Source: Podocnemis expansa
Lineage: Eukaryota; Chordata; Testudines; Podocnemididae
Reading direction: 5' to 3'
Length of the DNA stretch: 64,000 nucleotides
Assembly: GCA_007922195.1 (NCBI GenBank)
Contig: ML681971.1
Coordinates: forward strand, 21,096,042-21,160,041
Part shown: piece by piece, positions 22,381 through 32,031 of the stretch
How positions within the stretch are numbered: the first letter of the stretch is position 1
How the letters are laid out: each line of letters begins with the position of its first letter
The notes under the pieces: generated by a model
Told to the model about the DNA's origin: nothing
The model's database searches: none
The model's input: the letters and a program-made list of their open reading frames with translations, nothing else
Position numbers and translations under genes: made by a program

Positions 22381-23499
22381 GGATCTGAAACATCCGCTCC
22401 TTGAAAATCACAAGCAGCCTGTCCTCCTTTCTACGAGCTTTTCGCTCAACTGGGAGCATCTCTTCATGGATTTAGTTCCACCACAAGAGTTCCCAACCGC
22501 CGGGCCAGAACATCCTGCAATCATGCCAAGGTTTAAAGCCTGCGCCGAGTGTGGCAAGGCCTTCCCCTGGGATAATCCCCATGGGAAGTGCCTCAGGTGC
22601 CTGGGCAAAGACCACAGGGTCTCAGCCTGTTCCATATGACTCTCCTTCAAATCCCAAACCATCAAGGAGAGGAAACAGCGACACCATGTCTTAGCCTCTG
22701 AGGAGGCCCGGCAGTCTTCACCCAAGGCTTCAGGTTCCTGCCCAGCACCAAGATCCAACTCAGCACCAGCGCCTACGCAGCACCATACCACCAGTAGCCT
22801 CCGCCACCCCCAGGCAACCTCAGTGCCGACTCCAGCACCCTGGCACCAACCCGGTGCATCAGCACCGCTCAAGGTTGCCCTCGGGTAGCCTGGTACCGCA
22901 GGTACCTGGATCGCCCCGGTACCACTCCCCATCATCCCCGGTGCCAATAGCCCGGTACAGTCCGGCCTCCCTGGTGCCAAGTTCACTCCAGCACTGGCCA
23001 TATTAGCCCTTGGCACCACAGGCTCGCCATAGCCCGGTGGCACAGGAGCAGGAGTTCTCCCGCTCAGACAGTCCTCCTTCCCTGGGCGAGGACTTGCCAC
23101 AGAGCCACACGCAGTCGCTCCTCGTGCCGTCCACCCCAGAAGTGGTGGAGGCTGCTCGAGCCCTCCTCTTGCTCCCCACACCTCCTGCCCCAATCCCAAC
23201 CAGAAGGGGCAAACTGGCCTTCATATCGAAGGCCTGGATCCACCGTGGGCGTTCGCCCTCACCATATAGTCCCACGTCTTCCACTCCAGTGGGGGCTGGC
23301 ACCCTAGAACCATCCCCACAAAAACACACCACCCTGCCATCGCTGGTACCACCCCAGGAGTCTCAGTCCCCTTCCCCTTCTTCTAGTCCAGAGTAAGGAC
23401 CTTCAAGTGGCTCTAAGCAGCCTCGGCACCGCACATCGGCTCCATCACCTTTCCACTTCAGGGCGCAGGAATGGTCCCCTTGAGAGACTCCCTCCCCAC

Positions 23500-24121
23500 C
23501 AATGTTCCCTCGAAGCTGCGCTGGCGCGCTGCAGTGCACCCCGCCGCAGCCGCCAGCGCAGGGAAGGCAGCCAGCAGCGCACTGCTGGCAGCCAGACTGC
23601 TTCGAGGGAGCTCCTGTGGAGCAGGGAGTTTTGAAAACTCCCGCCCAGAAAAGCTCTAATAGAGCATGCCCAGAAATTCTGGGCATGCTCCATAGAGCTT
23701 CTCTGGCTCAGGAGTTAGGGCTGGGCCTGCCTCGAGTCCAGCCCCGAGGTAAGTTTGAGGGGGCTGGGAGGGCAGGAGCAGGGGGACGTGCTGCCGGGAG
23801 CGGGGGGGGGGTAGCAGGAGGGGGGGGTGAGTGGGAGCGGGGGGGCGATGCTGGGATGGGGGTCGAGCAGGAGCGGGGGGAGTGATGCTGGGACAGGGGT
23901 CGAGCAGGAGCGGGGGGAGCGATGCCAGGAGCGGGGGGGTGATGCCGGTACCGGGGGGGGGCTAGGTGGGGCGGGGGGGTGATGCGGCGAGCGGGGGGGG
24001 GCAATGCCGGGACTGCAGTGCGAGTGGGAGCGGGGGGGCGATGCCGGGAGCGGGGGCCTAGCAGGAGCGCAGCGAGCAACACGAGTGGCTTAGCTGCTCT
24101 CTCCCCTTAGAGGGAACATTG
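23500..24121. mobile_element. hAT-type element inserted in DIRS-like gag
   Basis: Begins CAATGTTCCCTCGAAGCTG and ends CTTAGAGGGAACATTG. It is bounded by identical octamers ctccccac at 23492-23499 and 24122-24129. The left part has a 'gagcatgcccagaaattctg' palindrome-like segment and the right half is a G-rich tandem array. Removing it rejoins the gag-like region, so the insertion is younger than the DIRS-like element. Confidence 0.9.
23760..24075. repeat. G-rich minisatellite inside hAT element
   Basis: Imperfect tandem units of roughly 20-40 bases built on 'gagcgggggggcgatgccgg', with G runs of 6-10. Strong strand asymmetry with G on the plus strand. Apparent Pro/Ala/Gly-rich reading frames across it are compositional. 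Confidence 0.8.
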
Positions 24122-25000
24122 CTCCCCACCACGGCGAGCTCCCGGTACTGCCCTCTTTCTGGCACCGGGGTCTTATATGGGAAATCTGTCGGCGCATTTC
24201 AATTTGTTGTGCCGGGCCACAGCCCACCTAGGCATGAAGGTGCAGCCCTTGAGTCTCCCTCCTGATACCCTCTTCGGGCCAGCCTTTGCCTCAACAGAAC
24301 CCTTGACAGTCCCGCCCCACCCAAGCGTCTGGGACCTTGCATGTTCCCGGTGGCAGAGCCCAAGTTCTACTGCCCTGGTTTTGGACATGGCAGGCATTAA
24401 ATATCGGGTTTCTGAATCAGATTTTCCATCTCTCGCCAGTCACCTGGTCCCCCCAAGGGACGTGGCAGATGGTGCTAGGCCCAGGGGAGCCCCCCAGTGA
24501 CCCCCTCCCATCCTCCAGGGAACTGGACCTTTTGGGCTGTAAGGTCTACTCCTCATCGGCCGTTCAACTGCGAGTGGCAAAACAACCAAGCCATAACCAG
24601 CAGATACTTGCTGGATCTGTGGGAGTCAAATCGTGAAATTTCGACACTTGCTCCCACCTGAGGCCAGAGAGAAGTATGATGCCTTTCTTGAGGAAGGCAA
24701 CGTAATCTCTCAAGATCTCCTCCTTTTGGCACACGACGCAGTGGACAGAGCCGCTTGCACCATGGCTTCGGAGGTAACCATCCGCCGGGTGGCACGGCTT
24801 AGGGAGGCAAGAGCACCCCTTAATGCGCAGCAAGCAGTCCTCAACCTGCCCTTTGAAGGGGACACCTTGCTTCCCCCAGAAACACTACCTGTGGTGGGCA
24901 CTGCTCGAGATCCCCTGGGAGAAGCCAAATACTTTGGCCTGCTCCCTCCCGGGCCCACCCCTCCCACTTAGTCTTCTGAGGCAACCACCCATCCCCCAAA

Positions 25001-27750
25001 TTCCCACCCATTTCTACCAGAGTGGGAACACAGGAAACTTCCTTCCACTGCCATCAACCACTGCAAAGACTGAGACCCCTTCTCCCTCTCTCCCACAGGG
25101 AAGGGCGCCACCCAACTTGCCGCCACCCCACTCTCAAAACTCAGGGAGTAAAGGCTTCAGGGCATCATCGCAGTAAACGGTTGGCACCCTCTTCCCCTCT
25201 CGAAGGGGAACGGGGTTCAGTGGGAACCACTCCCCCCACCTTCCTTTTCTATTTGCTACTGCGTCCACAGCCGTCCAGTCCTGACCAGGGTTTCTTTCCT
25301 CTGATCTTGGGCACTATGGGCCCCGCCAACACAAGGACGTCCCCTGTCTGCACCGACGGTACCCGGGTACCGTGGTCCAACCCTACATTCCCCCAGCAGT
25401 GGCTACCTCGAGCACTCATAGGAAATCCGCCCCCCCCCCTTCCCCAGGTATCCTTCAACCCTGCGTCATTCGTGCCAACGCTCTTGCAGGGGACAAGAAG
25501 TGCGTCTTGTAGTAGCCCCAGACTTTGCTGCAGAGCCTCCAAGACATGCATACTTGATGCTCACTTGGACGCAGGACCACGCCTGTGACCCTGATACCGT
25601 CATCAGGTAGGCCTTCTCGATTCCTGGTTGGGGGGGGGGGGGGATACCTTCGTTCTCATACCGTTGGCATGATGAGCAACCAGCCCCTTTGTAGCCCCAA
25701 CACTCCAACTTGGTGAGAACTACCTCCTACTCATCAAGTGGGACACGTCTGCATAGCCATGGCGGATCTTAGCCTTCGGGGGAGGGCCAAGGCAAACGGC
25801 CCACCCCTGCCACCCCACACACTCCCTTCCTCACGGAAATTAGGGCTCCACACACCCTTGCCTCGTGGGTAATGTCAGTGGTTGCCAGGACACCTACCCT
25901 AGGAGCCCTCGTCCTAGGCCCACCCTCACAAAAGCAGTGGTCAGTTCTTCTCATACTCCCTTTGCTTGCGAAGCAGGTACCTAGTGTACCCTACTCAAAC
26001 CTCCAGCTAAGGGAACCTAAGGGATGGCACCAACGTTGAATCCCCATGGAAGGTGAACAGTGGTGGGATACCTGGTTGGGGCCCTCCCATATCAGCATTC
26101 TCCTCTGGGGCACCAGCCCCCATCATAACCAGGCCGGAGGCCACATTGCAGGCAGAGGGGATCCTTGCCGAGTGACTTGTAGCTGCCTTCCCTGCCCCTC
26201 GGTTATGTAACCTGGCAGGGGACGCCCCTGTCCCCCCTTGGGGTCTTCCCACTATGTCTGCTTGGGGACCTACAGCTCTACCACGGGGTCACCTCCACAT
26301 GCTCTGGTGGCACCTCAATAGTACTGCTGTTCCTCCTCAATTCTTGAGGAACCATTGACATACACTGCCTATCCATTTATGTGATGAACAGAGGGAAACA
26401 ATCTAGAGCCTGCTTCCCACAATATCCAGGATTTTAGGGGTTGTACCTCCCTCAAATCGTCTTCCAACTTCTCGGCTAGGGAAAATACTTAGCTTGGTTC
26501 TCTAACCCCAAGGTACCCTCAAAATACCATGGTTGCCACTCTGCGGTGGATTCACTTCCTAGGTGGTAGGAAAATGAACCCTCCTCCCTTTGCAACCGTA
26601 TTTTCAGGGATAACCCTGTATCCAGGAGTTTCCCCTGGTGTTTACACTGGTGCAGCATAGTGGTAGCACTATCCCTCCTGGTAATACTACAGGCACTCGA
26701 GACCATGACCTTATACGGCAACTCTACGAACCTGTTTGCCCCTTGTCTGGGTGGCCAAGTGATAGCTCGCGTTATTCCTTGTCTCTCTTCTCCCCCCCCC
26801 ATGTACTCGTGATGGCCCTCGTGATGCGAAAACCCCACAAGATTACAGGTCAAAGCAGGCCCTCCCCGCAAGCTCTCACACTACTGAGGCCCTTACAAGG
26901 ACCAATCCAGTAGCACTACCGCAGGCCACCTTGCCGCCCTGTAGTGCTAGTGTCCTGGAGTTCCCCTCCTGCGAGAATATGGTTTTTGGTACCTGACTCG
27001 GCTGGAAACATACACTTGCATGCTAATTTGAATCTTACAGCCAGCACACCTTATGTCCTCCCTACTGCTGTGCTTGGCCCTCAATATGCTGCCAATAGGT
27101 GTCTCACGAGACCCTTCTCCGTCATTCTCGGGGGCCCACCCCACACATTCCTGTAACTTCACCCTCACTCGCATCAACCAGACCCCGCTAAGACTGGTCA
27201 TGGCCAGGCCAAGGGATAAGGTTATTCCCCTGTGGCTACCTATGTACCCCGCAACCGACCAGATTAGTCCATGACTCTTTGGTTCCCAGCTCGGGCCTTG
27301 ATGTGCTCAGTCCATGGAGTAATATTCACCCCTTTCTTCATTCTCGTCCGAGCCATGGTTATTACAGATAACTCTGCACTTGTTGGCATCCAGCGTTTCC
27401 CATGAGGCCACGCTGCAAGCCCCTATGGCCAGACACTATCTCCTGGTCGTCATACCTCGTGCTATTCCACCTATGTGGAGTATCTAAACACAACCCTCTA
27501 TGTTCACGTTGCATCCTTAATTCCTTTTATGGTGACCTTGGTCCGACTTGCTTACGCTCAGATGTCCTGGCGGTTTCGGTCCTGCCTCTGGTCTTGAGTT
27601 GGCCCTCAGTTCTCGATTCTTCTGTGCCACATCAAAGCCTTCACATCTTGACTCCAGCTAGGATCTTGTTGCTGGGCTTCTCCCATATGAGGCGTGTTGC
27701 TGTGCTGAAGGCGGAAGACCCAACTCCACCTGCCATCCATCAGCATGGCT
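25001..27750. other. DIRS-like interior, unassigned
   Basis: By position this should hold the reverse transcriptase, RNase H and recombinase of a DIRS element, but I find no catalytic motif in any frame. Frames are short (the longest is 188 codons, at 25022-25588) and many stops interrupt them. It has a G tract at about 25631-25643. It may be strongly decayed coding sequence or replaced DNA. Confidence 0.45.
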
Positions 27751-27756
27751 AGTAGT

Positions 27757-27860
27757 CACCTATTACTGAATGCATCTGAGCAGCGCTCGAAGAAGAACAG
27801 TGGGTTACTCACCAGTAACCGTCCTTCTTCGAGATGGGCTGCTCGGACCCATTCAGGTCC
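27757..27860. repeat. DIRS-like internal complementary region / fold-back
   Basis: The left half ('tattactgaatgcatctgag') is complementary to the outer left ITR; the right half ('cgagatgggctgctcgg') is complementary to the outer right ITR near 28600-28660. It also folds on itself with four paired blocks: 27766-27772 with 27850-27856, 27778-27784 with 27838-27844, 27787-27795 with 27824-27832, and 27803-27809 with 27814-27820. Confidence 0.75.
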
Positions 27861-27942
27861 CTCCCCTCCGTCCCCGCATCTGGAGTTGGCGACTCTATGG
27901 AACTGAGGAGGGGTCAGGAGGCAGCCGTATACATAGCTCAAG

Positions 27943-28485
27943 CCCTGTGCAGATACAAAAATGTGGAACCGCATCCGATCCGCATCCGCTCAATAACATT
28001 AATTCAATTCGAAATCCACATGCCAGGATTTAGCTGCATCTGTAGCCGAGCTTGGGCTCACATACAACTATTCAGACTTTGATTGGTTCATTCCCCATAT
28101 GGGTCCCGCCCACATTTTCCTTTCTTGTTTGTGGTTCGCATGCTGTGCTATCAATCAGATTTCTTTGCCCACCTATGGAATCTCTGATTGACAGCAATGG
28201 CTTGACAACTGGAAGCAAGAAAAGGAAGAAGCGGGCAGGGGAATGAGCCAATCAAAGGGCAGCAGTGAGTCTCCAAGTCCCACCTTGAGACTCTGATTGG
28301 CTGGCAGATCACAATCTAGGATTGGCCAGAATGCTTCCAGGTTCCTCTGTGCAGCAGCTTTGGCAATGGATCGCACTGTGATAAGGTAGCAACAGAAGCT
28401 GTATCCGTGAGTTGATCCGCAGCAATGGGTCTGCGGTTATCCACACCCGCACCCGTGGATGCGAATACCAGCGGATCTGCAGGGC
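27943..28485. mobile_element. Non-autonomous DNA element between ICR and right ITR
   Basis: Near its ends are inverted-like blocks: 'ccctgtgcagata' on the left and 'ggatctgcaggg' on the right, with 'cgcatccgatccgcatccgc' on the left and 'ggatgcgaataccagcgg' on the right. It has no coding frame. Several CCAAT/ATTGG boxes occur inside (28082, 28248, 28296, 28321). No convincing target duplication was found, so boundaries are approximate and the superfamily unknown. Confidence 0.5.
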
Positions 28486-28487
28486 AC

Positions 28488-28665
28488 TATATATATCCAC
28501 AGGGTGGCGCGAGGGGTGTAGGCTGCCTGCCCTCTCCTGACAGGTTAGGACAAAGTTTTTCTGGCCAGTCCGGCGCTCCAGCACAGAGACGCCTATTACT
28601 GAATGGATTCAAGCAGCCCATCTTGAAGGAGGCCAGTGACTGGTGAATAACCCACCATTCAACTG
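28488..28665. repeat. DIRS-like right inverted terminal repeat
   Basis: Reverse complement, with roughly four of five bases matching, of 22171-22330. Shared landmarks are the TATATATA box, 'ctctcctgacaggttaggac', 'tttttctggccag' and 'attactgaatgg'. The outer part (28600-28665) pairs with the right half of 27801-27857. Confidence 0.75.
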
Positions 28666-29128
28666 ACAACTCCTGGGAAATTCCTCCCCTGATCCCCACA
28701 ATGCACTGCTGAAGCAAGCTTCATGGGAAGAAAGGTTTACATGGAAAAACAAGGTTTTCTCCACGTATACACTGACTCCCAATTCCACACTCAAAAGACA
28801 CCCCATCCTCCCCCTCACTAGTCCTGGGAAATCATTGCAAAGAAACCTCAGTGCAAGAAACACTCTCCAAATAAGTGGTCTGGCAAACCTGTAGGATTAC
28901 ATTTCTCTACTTCAGCTCTGCTGCTGTCGCTGTCTGTTTTTATCTCCTCCCCACCACCTGACCAACTCCAGGAGATCATTTAGTAAATCTTGATACACAC
29001 CCCAAAAAAATACAGGCAAAACTAAGAGATCTTAACTAGGCGGGTTTGTGACTAAATGTCTCTAAACCACCTAGGACTTCTCTTCTCCCTCCATCTTGGT
29101 TTTGTCCAGCTTGTGATGTAGGGCATTT
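28666..29128. other. Non-coding stretch, nothing assigned
   Basis: Flank beyond the DIRS-like right end. No recognisable domain or repeat end. Confidence 0.5.
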
Positions 29129-29250
29129 CTACACCTCAGTAAAACACCTGCAGCTGGCCTGAGTCAGCTGACTTGAGCTCACAGACCTAAGAAACACACA
29201 GTGTAGCTTCTGTGCTTGGACCAGAGCTTGGCTTTCCAACCCTGCAAGGG
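29129..29250. mobile_element. MITE fragment ('gtcagctgact' family)
   Basis: Contains 'ttctacacctcag', 'cctgcagctggcctgagtcagctgac' split over adjacent blocks, and 'acacagtgtagcttctg'. The 'tctacac' and 'gtgtag' pair near the ends form an inverted signature of a reptile MITE family; related pieces lie near 19411-19565 and 47645-47840. Confidence 0.5.
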
Positions 29251-29933
29251 TTTGAGCAACACACAATGGGTCTGTATCACATCCAAAATACCCCACAAAG
29301 TCCAGGATTTCAAAATTTTCAACTGACCAGGCCCAGACATCAGTTAGACTGGTGAAATTCCACAGTGAACCCACTGCAGCCAGTGAGATCATAGTGGTGT
29401 AAACCCAGAACCAACAAAATCACAATCTGGCCCTCTGAATTACACCAGCTTTCTGCCCCGCCAACCAGTTCTGGCAAATCTAGCCCACTGCACCATTTAG
29501 AAAACACCCTATCATAATATTTCTCCAGCTCCTCCTCCTGCACTCAGCTCATTCTTTTGCAGAGCTTGCCTTGAACATAGCACGGAGTCACCCTGCCCCA
29601 ATGATCAGCACAGCCCAGAGCTGCATCTCAGGAGTTCTGCACCGCCATGCACATCCCAGTCACTCTGCACCCAAGTTGAAGACTAGGGTGGTAACATGCG
29701 ATCCACCTCTGCCTCTTGTTTTCAGGGACTATCCTAAGCAGCTTTGTGTCTGCGCAGAAGCTCACCCAGGAAATATTTGTTCATGTTGTGCTCACTCAGG
29801 GAATCTCTGCACACAGATTTCTGTATCAATTGGACTATATCATTAAATCAGTTCAGCAGCCTTTCATTCCCAGCACCTTCCCTCGTGTTGATGCAGTTAT
29901 ACCAGCCTAAAGGTGCTTATACTGGTACAATTT
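29251..29933. other. Non-coding stretch, nothing assigned
   Basis: The 91-codon plus frame at 29571-29846 has no recognisable feature. No bounded repeat seen. Confidence 0.45.
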
Positions 29934-30160
29934 ATTTCATAGAATCCTAGGCAATTAGGACTGGAAGGGACCTCAGACCATCTAGTCCAGTCCCCTGCTC
30001 ACAATGGGACCAAAGCCAAACTAAATCATCCCAGACAGGGATTAGTCAAGCTGTACATTAAAAACCTGTAAGGATGGAGATCCCACCACCTCCCTAGGCA
30101 ACCCATTCCAGTGCTTCACCACCTTCCTAGCAAGAAGTGTCCATAAATCTAGTTCAATCA
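29934..30160 (-). mobile_element. CR1 3' end fragment
   Basis: Plus-strand reading 'catagaatcctaggcaatt', 'ggactggaagggacctcag', 'ccatctagtccagtcccctg', then 'ccaccacctccctaggcaac' reproduces the order of the CR1 3' end seen at 9153-9330. 5'-truncated, no coding function left. Confidence 0.85.
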
Positions 30161-30329
30161 TGATCAAAGCTGTGTTAAGACCTGCCCTTATGCACCCTGA
30201 ATTCAGTGGAGTTGTGTCAGGCCTTTTCCTGGTGTAAATGAGAGCAGAGTTAGGTCCTGGCATAGCTGCTGTAGCTACAGCAACAACTATTGGTTGAAAG
30301 TGTTTCTCTAGTCAAAAACCAGAGCAAGT

Positions 30330-30470
30330 GACTGCACACTAGCCTGGTGGACAGGAAACCCGGTTCATATAGGGAAGCTGCGGGTTCAAGTCCCTGCCCT
30401 ATATGAAGCAGAACAGGCACTTCAACTTGGGTCTCCCGTCAGAGTTCCCTTACCACTGGACAACTAGCTA
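30330..30470. repeat. tRNA-like repeat with B-box hairpin
   Basis: A B-box-like GGGTTCAAGTCCC (30382-30394) sits in the loop of an 11-bp perfect hairpin, TTCATATAGGG (30364-30374) with CCCTATATGAA (30397-30407). A second, reversed tRNA-like block ('cttcaacttgggtctcccg', 'ccttaccactggacaac') follows. It resembles a tRNA-derived repeat, not a functional tRNA: there is no complete cloverleaf. Confidence 0.5.
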
Positions 30471-30736
30471 GTCTAGGGAGAGTGTGTCAAGAACTAAGAT
30501 ATCCAGCTTTCATTCCCAAATTGGGAATGCAATTCTCGATTTCTGGCCAATCCTAATCTAGTTTATCTATAGTGGGGTAAGAATACTTATTCTGCCATGC
30601 TTAGTGCAGTTCATGAAGCAAACTAAAGTATAGCATAAATACAATAATCAAGCCCTAGTGATACTGGTAAAAAAAGTTCTAGTTTACACCAGTAGACAGA
30701 CTTCAGAAAGCCAGTCTTTATGGCCCCTTTATGCTG

Positions 30737-30830
30737 CCACAGCATTGTTAAAAGACTATAATTTATTTGTCACATGAGCTTTCATGGGAGAAGTTCCCAC
30801 ATCATCGGACACTTGAAGTGTTGTTAAAGA
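30737..30830 (-). mobile_element. Penelope-like subfamily 1 3' end fragment
   Basis: Contains 'aaaagactataatttatttg', 'catgagctttcatgggagaag' and 'cccacatcatcgg'. On the minus strand this gives CCGATGA, the gtggga/tcccat stem and GAAAGCTCATG, the same arrangement as 63344-63379. Confidence 0.6.
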
Positions 30831-31843
30831 AGCCTTAAAATGGGGGCAAAGGGGCTTCTGGGTTAATGATAACCAAGCCCTCAGTATTTTCTGTTATAAA
30901 TTCCAAAGATCTTACATCTAACACCCTAGACACCCAGCATTCGCTTTGTGAAAGATCTTCCCAACAGCTTCCATCTCGTCTCTCCTTTGTCCCTTCTTCT
31001 GCAATACATACCCTAATTATCACTTTCAGCTAAAAATAACCCCTGTGATTATAAAGTGGAGAATCAATTCAGCAGGCCTCAGGCATCAGGATTTCTGCAG
31101 CAATTCTTGCTCTGGTGACTTTCTTGGAATTAGGGGGCTGCTGATCCAGAGTCACCAAACTAAAAAGCACACTGAGGGGGGGAATTAAAGGGCCATTGTT
31201 ACCCATGTGCACGTCATTTTGTAATGGATAGGCCAGTGCAGACAAAGGAAAAAAAGACAAAAGGGCTTCTGTTTTTTGCTTCTCTGCCAATGAACTGATG
31301 ATTATGAACATCTGATACAAATTCATTTCCCAAGCTTTCCAATTTTAGCTCCACCCAACTAAAATTTCCACATCTATTGGGTGGTTGCTTATTTTGGGAT
31401 TTATCTGCTTAAACTAAGTGCTCAGGCTTGATTTTCAAAATGAGCCCAAAGACAGCTAGGCAGTGACTGACCTCTTGGGTACTTAACTCCCCCAGGTTCT
31501 TGTGAAAACTCCAGCTTCACTCTTTTTGATTTGTAAAGACATAAAAAGGAGGAGCTATACCTTTTGGAGGGAGGAGAAGGTCCTTGGGTTTTGGCCAAGA
31601 ACAACTTTTGAATCAGTTATGAGACCCATGTTGCTCCTGTACGATGTTCAGTGGATTACAAGTCCCCCTCTGAGGCAACCTAGGAGCACATCCATCACAC
31701 AAATACAGGGACAACAGTAAAGCTGTGAGGCTAAGCCACTCAAATTTCCAGAACCAATGAACACAAGTTTTCAGCTCTCTGTATTGCGGCAAAAAAGATC
31801 TCTCTTCCTTACAAAGAGAGGAAAATAGAAGAGGCCCCTACAG
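30831..31843. other. Non-coding stretch, nothing assigned
   Basis: No domain, RNA gene or bounded repeat recognised. Confidence 0.5.
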
Positions 31844-32023
31844 CAGCAGTTCTCAACCACTGTGTCAAGGCACATTACTGTGTCACCGAACAGTGGTAAG
31901 TGTGTCATGGAGAGCCAGGGAAACAACTTAATTCAGTCTTTGGTGAGGGGTGGCTGCTGTGTCCTGCAGGGAGGCATATTGCAACCAAGCATGTTGAGAC
32001 CTGCTAAAGGTTGAGAACCACTG
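31844..32023. mobile_element. hAT-type MITE
   Basis: Starts CAGCAGTTCTCAACC and ends GGTTGAGAACCACTG. Flanks ccctacag (31836-31843) and ccctatgg (32024-32031) match at 6 of 8. Inside are 'gtgtcaaggcac' and 'gtgtcatggag' blocks. No coding capacity. Confidence 0.82.
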
Positions 32024-32031
32024 CCCTATGG

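Larger units (their letters stand above)
22522..25000 (+). pseudogene. DIRS-like gag remnant
   Basis: Starts with a Cys-rich knuckle: CAECGKAF, then HGKCLRCLGKDH (Cys and His spaced as in a zinc-binding motif). A TGA near 22637 is followed in the same frame by KERKQR and a Ser/Pro-rich linker that continues around 23010-23399. The capsid-like part appears after the nested hAT: LDLLGCKVYSSSAVQLRVA (near 24522-24580), then, after a frameshift, LLPPEAREKYDAFLEEG, AACTMASEVTIRRVARL and LPFEGDTLL (24633-24950). These blocks are in the order I know from vertebrate DIRS gag proteins. Stops, a frameshift and the insertion show it is dead. Assignment is by recognition, not by search. Confidence 0.65.
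22171..28665 (+). mobile_element. DIRS-like retroelement, decayed, with nested insertions
   Basis: Components in order: left inverted terminal repeat with TATA box (22171-22340), gag-like coding remnant (22522 to about 25000), an unassigned interior (about 25001-27750), an internal complementary region (27757-27860) and a right inverted terminal repeat (28488-28665). Inverted termini plus an internal complementary region are the known DIRS hallmark, used for replication through a circular intermediate. Neither reverse transcriptase, RNase H nor tyrosine recombinase motifs could be read in the interior. Nested insertions lie at 23500-24121 and about 27943-28485. Confidence 0.7.

Noticed and set aside
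22408..23199. 263-codon minus-strand frame
   Set aside because: It is antisense to the DIRS-like gag remnant, whose plus-strand Cys-rich knuckle is recognisable; the minus frame has no motifs.
23502..24082. Pro-rich and Gly-rich frames of about 125 codons on both strands
   Set aside because: They lie on the G-rich minisatellite of the hAT element at 23500-24121.
30382..30394. Possible tRNA gene at the B-box-like sequence
   Set aside because: No acceptor stem, A box at proper spacing or anticodon arm could be folded; the box lies in the loop of an unrelated hairpin.
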